Shown here in pieces: positions 58,586 to 64,000 of a DNA stretch of 64,000 nt. The stretch lies in contig NC_084804.1 in the NCBI RefSeq assembly GCF_963583255.1, forward strand, positions 21,210,061-21,274,060, given 5' to 3'. The position numbers were made by a program, and so were the translations under genes. The notes under the pieces were generated by a model. The model worked only from the letters and a program-made list of their open reading frames with translations. It did no database searches and had not been told where the DNA came from. How positions within the stretch are numbered: position 1 is the first letter of the stretch; every line of letters begins with the position of its first letter. Source of the stretch: Pyrus communis. Lineage: Eukaryota > Streptophyta > Magnoliopsida > Rosales > Rosaceae.

Positions 58586-59300
58586 GAGGCTTATACTATG
58601 TTGACTAGAATCCTAAGGTTTCAGGAGCTGCCGCTGGTCTTGGGTTCCGAAATCGGCCAATATGACGGTGGACCGTTTGGCGTCGAGACGTAACACGGAG
58701 ATGTGCGGTTCTACTTGGATTAACCATCCCCCATCTTCGTTGGTCTATATTCTGAACAAGGATGGCCTCCTATGTCCTCCTTAAATTTTTTGGGGTAGTG
58801 AAGGGGGCGACGCTTGGCACTTGGTGCAGCGTCTTTAGCATTTGTTCCCCTCTTCTCTGCTTTCTATTTGTTTCCTTTGGTTGTTGCCTCTTGGTAGGCC
58901 TCCCTATGTTTTTGGCTCCGACCTTGGTTTTAATATAACCTCATTTTATCAAAAAAAAAAACTTACATCTAGAATATCATATTTTTAAATGGAATAGTGC
59001 TAAACTTACCATTTAGCAGTATCATTATTTGTGTTATCTTTTGAATAGAGGTAGAGCTCGCCAATACATGTGCAAAGTTCTAAAAGACATTAAGCACAAA
59101 TCGGACGGTGAACTGGGGCTTAGCGCCTAGGCGAAACTTAAGCAGAAGCCTAGGTGGACTAAACGGATTTGAGTAAATTTATTGTATACCATATAATTTA
59201 ATTCAATTTACCATATAATATATAGATAAATATTGAATAACATGTTATTTAGGAAAAAAAAACAATATATATGTAAGGAGAATTTTAAGCACATAATTAT

Positions 59301-59511
59301 GGAAGAGGATCCGTTTCAAACCTTAGTGTTCAGAGCTTTCTCATCAAGTAATTTGGGCCGCTAATTGGTGTGCGAGTCAAATTAGGATCGTCAGTTGTGT
59401 GTGGTGGGCCAGTAAAATAAATTAATAGAAACCGTTGGATTTAATTTGTACAGTCCAGATTGTTTGATGAGAAAGCTCTAGACACTAAGGTCCTGAGCGA
59501 ATCCTCTTCCC
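59301..59511. mobile_element. MITE, hAT-like, nested
   Basis: Inverted ends of about 45 bp share ACACTAAGG (left arm reversed) and TTGATGAGAAAGCTCT. Near-matching 8-bp flanks are ATAATTAT (59293-59300) and ACAATTAT (59512-59519). It has no coding capacity. Confidence 0.7.
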
Positions 59512-59576
59512 ACAATTATTAGGTGCGTAAAAAAGAATAAAAAATAAAGGATAACAGAGGATTGGTTTTCGTGAAA

Positions 59577-59795
59577 GGACAAGGATTGTCTGCCCTCCCA
59601 CTTCCCGTGCCTTTCCGTGCCCACCTGTTTGTGTGGTCATGGTTAAGCCACGTCAACATTTTATATTACTATTCATTTTTGTTTTAAACTCTCTATAAAA
59701 AAAAATATAAAATGTTGATGTGGTTTAATCGTGATCACACAAAATAAGAGGGCATGGAAGAGCACTGGAAGTAGGTGGGCAGACAATCCTTATCC
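59577..59795. mobile_element. MITE, Mutator-like, nested
   Basis: Long inverted arms start GGACAAGGATTGTCTGCC on the left and, reversed, GGATAAGGATTGTCTGCC on the right; inner arms share ATTTTATAT and CAACATTTTATA. Flanks of 9 bp match at 8 positions: TTCGTGAAA (59568-59576) and TTTGTGAAA (59796-59804). It is 219 bp and non-coding. Confidence 0.72.
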
Positions 59796-60195
59796 TTTGT
59801 GAAAATAGGTGAGAAGAGAACATCATGATGTGAAGTTTCAAAAATATATAAAATAAGGAAAAGAAAAGATAGTGGTCCCACCATTTGAAAAGGAGATAAA
59901 GGAGGACAAACGTGGGTCACGCAAACAAAAAATAAGAGAAAGCATCTTCTTCCTCGCGCGAACGTCGAACGCTCGCCGCTGCAACAATTTTTTTCCAAAT
60001 TCTGGCGCTCTGCACATACCCCCACTTAGTCTCCGTCCAGCCCCGCCTAGCTCCGTCTAGGACCGCCTAATCCCATCCAGGTGTCTGCCTAATGTATTTC
60101 CCATTTTGTGATCAGCTAAGAGCAAATCGGATCGGTATCCGATTGTCCAGTGCCTAGGCGCCGTCCAGGCTGATTTTTAGAACGGTGAACATGTG

Positions 60196-60983
60196 GGTCT
60201 CATTTCTCTTAAAATGATAGTATAAATGATGATACAAATTGATGGTAAGAATAACATTTTTGTTTTAAATGACACCATCCTTAAAACTTATTTTTCTAAA
60301 AGTAACTAATCAAAATGTGACTTTAGCGTTTGAAATTTAATTTTCTCCACATACAAATTGACATAATTTTTTATTCGAATAAAACCTAGTGATTAGACTC
60401 TGCATAAGTAAATTCATTAATTATGTTTCACTTTATAGATTATACACCTTTTGAACGCCTAAAATATCTCTATTTAAATGTTTGATGTACACAATTAATT
60501 CTATGTGGATTAATGATTTTACAAGAGAAAAAAAGTTTTATGTTATAAATTCATTGTCTAATATATAAAACATAAAACCTGCCTAGCAAATAATTTCCTT
60601 ATGTGCATGTTTTAGCACATTACTCATTGTCTAATATGTCTAATAGTTGACTTATGCCTAATAAATGTATTACACATATGGGCATGTTTTAGCTCATTAT
60701 TCTTTTTATAGATAATTATTTTGCATGCATTATTAATTTATGTGCAAATAATTAACTTTATTTTTATGTAAAATATCGATAAATTAATTTCAATCAAATA
60801 ATATTTATTTTGCAGATAGATTATTTCACATGTCGTGAAAATATTATTTAATAAATGTGATTGTGCACATCTTAGTTAAATTGGGTTTTAGATTACACAT
60901 TATTCTAGTGATTCTTTCCTATTAGACTTTGCATTACTTGGTCTCGTCTCTTCTTTCCTTGGACCCAAGTTTCTATCGTCTAG
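60196..60983. other. AT-rich spacer
   Basis: I see no gene. Around 60570-60850 are loose repeats of TTTTGCA/TTATGTGCA phrases similar to those inside the TIR element at 34.7-35.0 kb. Confidence 0.4.
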
Positions 60984-61384
60984 TGACACACCTCGACCAC
61001 AATAACACAAGTTACAAGGCCAAAGCATGCTGGCTGTCATGAAATTGACCATATGACCCCATTAAGAGATGACGTCATAAGGCAACTCATTGATGTAAGC
61101 CATATTAAGATATTTATGATGTGCAAGAATTTAAACAAAACATTCATTATTAAATAAAAGGAGAAACAAGGTTATCATCCATCTTTCTTCTATTGCATTG
61201 ATTAAAACCTTTAATTTTTTTTTTAATTTTTGATCAAGGTCCCTAACTTTTAATGAACGTCATTATTTCAATTATAAATTATTTACATATCAACATAATT
61301 AAATTTTATTTCTAAATGTAATGTTAGAAACATTACATTTGGTATATTTATATTTATGATTAAACATTGTATCATATATTTCTA

Positions 61385-61700
61385 TTTTTTGTTTGTACCA
61401 TTTTTAATTGGCAACCCCTCTTTAATTTGTACCAATTTTCTTTTTAGTTTTAATTTGTACCCATATATTAATTTCATTTTGTGCCCATTTATTTTAAATT
61501 TTTATTTATAGTCATAATTTATTTATAATGTACCCATTTTTCTTTATAAATGTACCACATGGTTATATGTAAAATGTAACAATTTTTGTAAATGTACCAT
61601 TTTTTGATGTAAAATGTACCCATTTTTAATGTAAGATCTATTTATTTTTATTTATAATGTATACATATTTATAATAAAATGTACCTTTTTTTAATTTTTT
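61385..61700. repeat. degenerate tandem repeat of TGTACC units
   Basis: About ten loose copies of AAATGTACCCATTTTT occur with variable spacing in AT-rich sequence. Confidence 0.6.
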
Positions 61701-62560
61701 TGAACACTATAGGTACATTCGTTTGACATTTATTATTTCAAAGTTATATTGTTACCTGTTTTTATCTATTTATTCAATCAAAATTTTTGAGCATTTTCAT
61801 TTTTATTGTAATCATTTTTAATTTATATGCCATATAATATGGGATTTTAAATCTCATTACATGTCAAATAATTAATATCAAATATATGGAAATACATATT
61901 AACAACAATAATGAGGTGTATAAAGTCAAGGGACTTTGATAAAAAATTGAATACCATTAAGGTTTTAGTCAAAGAATGTTAGTGGCTAGGGACCGGATCC
62001 AAAGTCTCCCTTAATAAAATCCAAAGTTGCTACAAATTTCACTTATCAACCTCCCCACTTGGGGACACCAGTTTAGAATAAGATTCTATTATTATCACAT
62101 CACATCAGAGTAGCTAGAAGTTTCACACAACATTAAACACATAAGAGTGCAGTGCCATGCATAATTGAAAGTATGATCATGCAATTATTACCAACTAGCA
62201 TAAACTACGGCAAGGGAATCATCAACTAAAGTCCATAAGATGGATGCCTCACTGCCAAGCCCACTCATCACCTCTGGGGTTCTCCTTATTCTCGCTACGT
62301 TTTGAGGGGTTGAAAAACAAAGTGTGAGGGGATCATGTTTATCTAGTTAAAAATCATTCAAATATAATAATCTCATTTTGAAAATCACATATTTAGTGAA
62401 AACTACATACATATAATATGTTACAATAATAGTATAGTGTTTATCACATCGCTCGTCATATGAAAGAAAGGAATATCAATTACAAATCAAAGTAAATCAA
62501 ATGTATAGCAAGCAAGTGGAGTGGCATCTACCCGATCAATGATTAGTGTCTACTAGCGTT

Positions 62561-63040
62561 TCTAGCCTATACTAGAAGAATAAGTACCTACAAATAATCT
62601 AGGGTTGTAACTAGCTATACGTTATGTCTGATGACTATGTGATGAAAATAAATCACCAATAGCGTCAAAATATCTTTTAAGTTTAACTAGATATAAGTCT
62701 CCTCTAAGACTTAACGATAAAATCACATGCATCAACATATATATATATATATATATACATATATATCATAATAGTTTGAAAACATTTAGTTTCGAAGGGA
62801 TCCTGTGATTCTAGCCTATACTAGAATAATAAGTACCTACAAATAATCTAGGGTTGTAACTAGCTATATGTTATGTCTAATGACTATATGATGAAAATAA
62901 ATCACCAATAGCATCAAAATATCATTTAAGTTTAACTAGATATAAGTCTCCTATAAGACTTAACGATAAAATCACATGCATCAACATATATATATATATA
63001 TATCATAATAGTTTGAAAACATTTAGTTTCGAAGGGATCC
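62561..63040. repeat. 249-bp tandem duplication
   Basis: Copies start at 62561 and 62810 with TCTAGCCTATACTAGAA and differ at a few positions and in TA-tract length. Both run through a TA microsatellite to TTTCGAAGGGATCC. Confidence 0.85.
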
Positions 63041-63088
63041 ACTCACAGGTAAGAAGAGCACCCTTCCTTAACAGGCTTCTTGCCTAAC

Positions 63089-63123
<35 letters not shown>

Positions 63124-63212
63124 TAATAGTTTGAAAACATTTAGTTTCGAAGGGATCCACTCACAGGTAAGAAGAGCACCCTTCCTTAATAGGCTTCTTG
63201 CCTAACACCTTT
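62985..63212. repeat. second, overlapping tandem duplication of about 115 bp
   Basis: The segment from the TA microsatellite through TTTCGAAGGGATCC to CTTGCCTAACACC occurs at about 62985-63092 and again at about 63093-63210. Copies differ mainly at one position (AACAGG against AATAGG) and in TA-tract length. The duplications probably arose by slippage at the TA tracts. Confidence 0.8.
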
Positions 63213-64000
63213 CTTGTCTTTAAATCGCATGTTAAATAATTATAAAGCTAACATAAGCTTTAAAGTGAAATATAAGAACAACCATCTAAAACAACTATTT
63301 AGACATTGAATTTGCATAAACAGAGGAGCACCACGTGATTCAAAACATCGAAAAACCTACGGATAGGTCTCGGGTCATGCACGCACGGTCGTGCACCGAC
63401 TACGCGCCACTGTGGTGGTGTCGCGCGCTGTCGTGTGGCTGCCATCGCGGTTCAGTAAGTAAAGGTGCACCTAGCCGTTACCCGTGACACCGCAGGTGCT
63501 GAAAAGAGTTAACGGAATATACCTGCTGGAGGAGAATATGTCGTTAAACCAAATGACACAGTTGACGTCGTCGTTAAATCCAACAGAGATCGTTGTTGAT
63601 CTTCACCGGGTGTCGGCACCGGAAACTGCAAAAACGTAGAACACGATCTAGTTGGGTTTTTCAGTTCAAATTCGACGGATTTCGGTCTCAACATGAACCA
63701 AAACTAATCCCAGAGGTCCATAAACTTACCCAAACACGAAATAGGGCAAATAGGAGTCGAATCCACCTCGGATTCGATGGAAACTCGTTAGATTCTAGAA
63801 ACGAAGAACATAGATGATGCATGTTAAAATCTTTGAGTTTCTCCCACATGTAAGGGAGTATCTAATTACTTGGAATTGGTTCCGAGCAAATCCGTGCACA
63901 AGCAGCCACAAACTCGCCGGAGTTTGCTTGGTGAAGATGACCGATAACTGGATACATACACAGAGGAACATGCACAGTTACAAACCCAATATTTCAAGTT

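Larger units (their letters stand above)
47890..58960 (+). mobile_element. L1-type LINE, split by a Copia element
   Basis: A non-LTR retrotransposon of about 6.3 kb (47890-48303 plus 53031-58960) ends in an A tract at 58951-58961. A 16-bp target duplication, AAACTTACATCTAGAA, lies at 47874-47889 and 58959-58974, so this is a full-length insertion with its 5' UTR. ORF1 and ORF2 are recognisable but carry many stops. It reads in the + direction, away from the WSD gene. Confidence 0.88.
59073..60187. mobile_element. non-autonomous hAT element with two MITEs inside
   Basis: The left end CAAAGTTCTAAAAG and the right end, reversed, CACCGTTCTAAAAATC match the hAT at 18688-20043. Subterminal CGCCTAGGCG/GCCTAGGCGCC motifs occur at 59120-59155 and 60150-60170. 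The target duplication is 8 bp with one mismatch: TACATGTG (59065-59072) and AACATGTG (60188-60195). Two MITEs are nested in it. No transposase is present. Confidence 0.72.
60984..64000. mobile_element. start of a large LTR, running off the window
   Basis: At 60984 the sequence begins TGACACACCTCGACC and soon has GCATGCTGGCTGTCA, closely matching the first 55 bp of the Gypsy LTR at 37439 (TGACACACCCCG, then GCATGCTGGCCGTCA). It is therefore probably the left end of a related LTR or element. Later stretches (63300-63980), with a GC-rich patch and CACGTGATTC-type sequence, have the same overall layout as that LTR. The right end is beyond the window, so length and target duplication cannot be checked. 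Confidence 0.5.

Noticed and set aside
62730..63120. Regularly spaced repeats that could suggest an array-type locus.
   Set aside because: They are two overlapping tandem duplications with TA microsatellites. There are no short repeats with unique spacers as in CRISPR, and the DNA is plant nuclear.

Overview
This window is nuclear DNA from a flowering plant, almost certainly a eudicot. The evidence is multi-exon genes with GT-AG introns, plant-specific gene families, a plant-type intron-containing elongator tRNA-Met, and dense Copia, Gypsy, LINE, hAT and MITE elements in AT-rich spacers. The repeat style (LTRs opening TGACACACCCC and TGTAACGACCC, hAT ends with CCTAGGCG motifs) resembles woody Rosaceae such as apple or pear. 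That last point is only an impression.

Four protein-coding genes look intact. (1) A cytosolic poly(A)-binding protein on the + strand at 5773-10394 (9 exons, 658 aa). (2) A DOA10/MARCH6-type ER ubiquitin ligase of the SUD1/CER9 family on the - strand, 17314-12160 (9 exons, 1107 aa). (3) A filament-like plant protein (FPP) on the + strand at 27183-30611 (5 coding exons, 934 aa). (4) A wax ester synthase/diacylglycerol acyltransferase (WSD) on the - strand, 47667-31193 (6 exons, 503 aa). All four exon chains were assembled by eye; reading phase is maintained across every junction. A tRNA-Met(CAU) lies at 17701-17785. A short PPR-protein fragment lies at 23916-24287.

The rest is mobile DNA, much of it nested. 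From left to right: a Harbinger-like element and MITEs (1-5 kb); an Ac-like hAT holding a second hAT (18.2-21.4 kb); a possible Mutator-like element carrying the PPR fragment and a 1.4-kb solo LTR (21.8-24.6 kb); and a large insertion complex around the WSD gene (34-59 kb). WSD intron 1 is 12.7 kb long. It holds a TIR element with about 365-bp inverted repeats, which itself contains a solo LTR and, in its right TIR, an 8.77-kb Gypsy element with nearly identical LTRs. Just 222 bp upstream of the WSD start codon sits a 6.3-kb LINE, itself split by a 4.7-kb Copia element. Further right come a hAT with two nested MITEs (59.1-60.2 kb) and the beginning of another large LTR (60984 to the window end).

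The genes are not an operon or an obvious cluster. SUD1/CER9 and WSD homologues both touch cuticular lipid metabolism in Arabidopsis, but their proximity here may be chance. I see no wholly new gene system. The most notable points are an apparently intact WSD gene stretched by stacked transposons at both intron 1 and its promoter, and a very young Gypsy insertion whose own reverse transcriptase is visibly dead.
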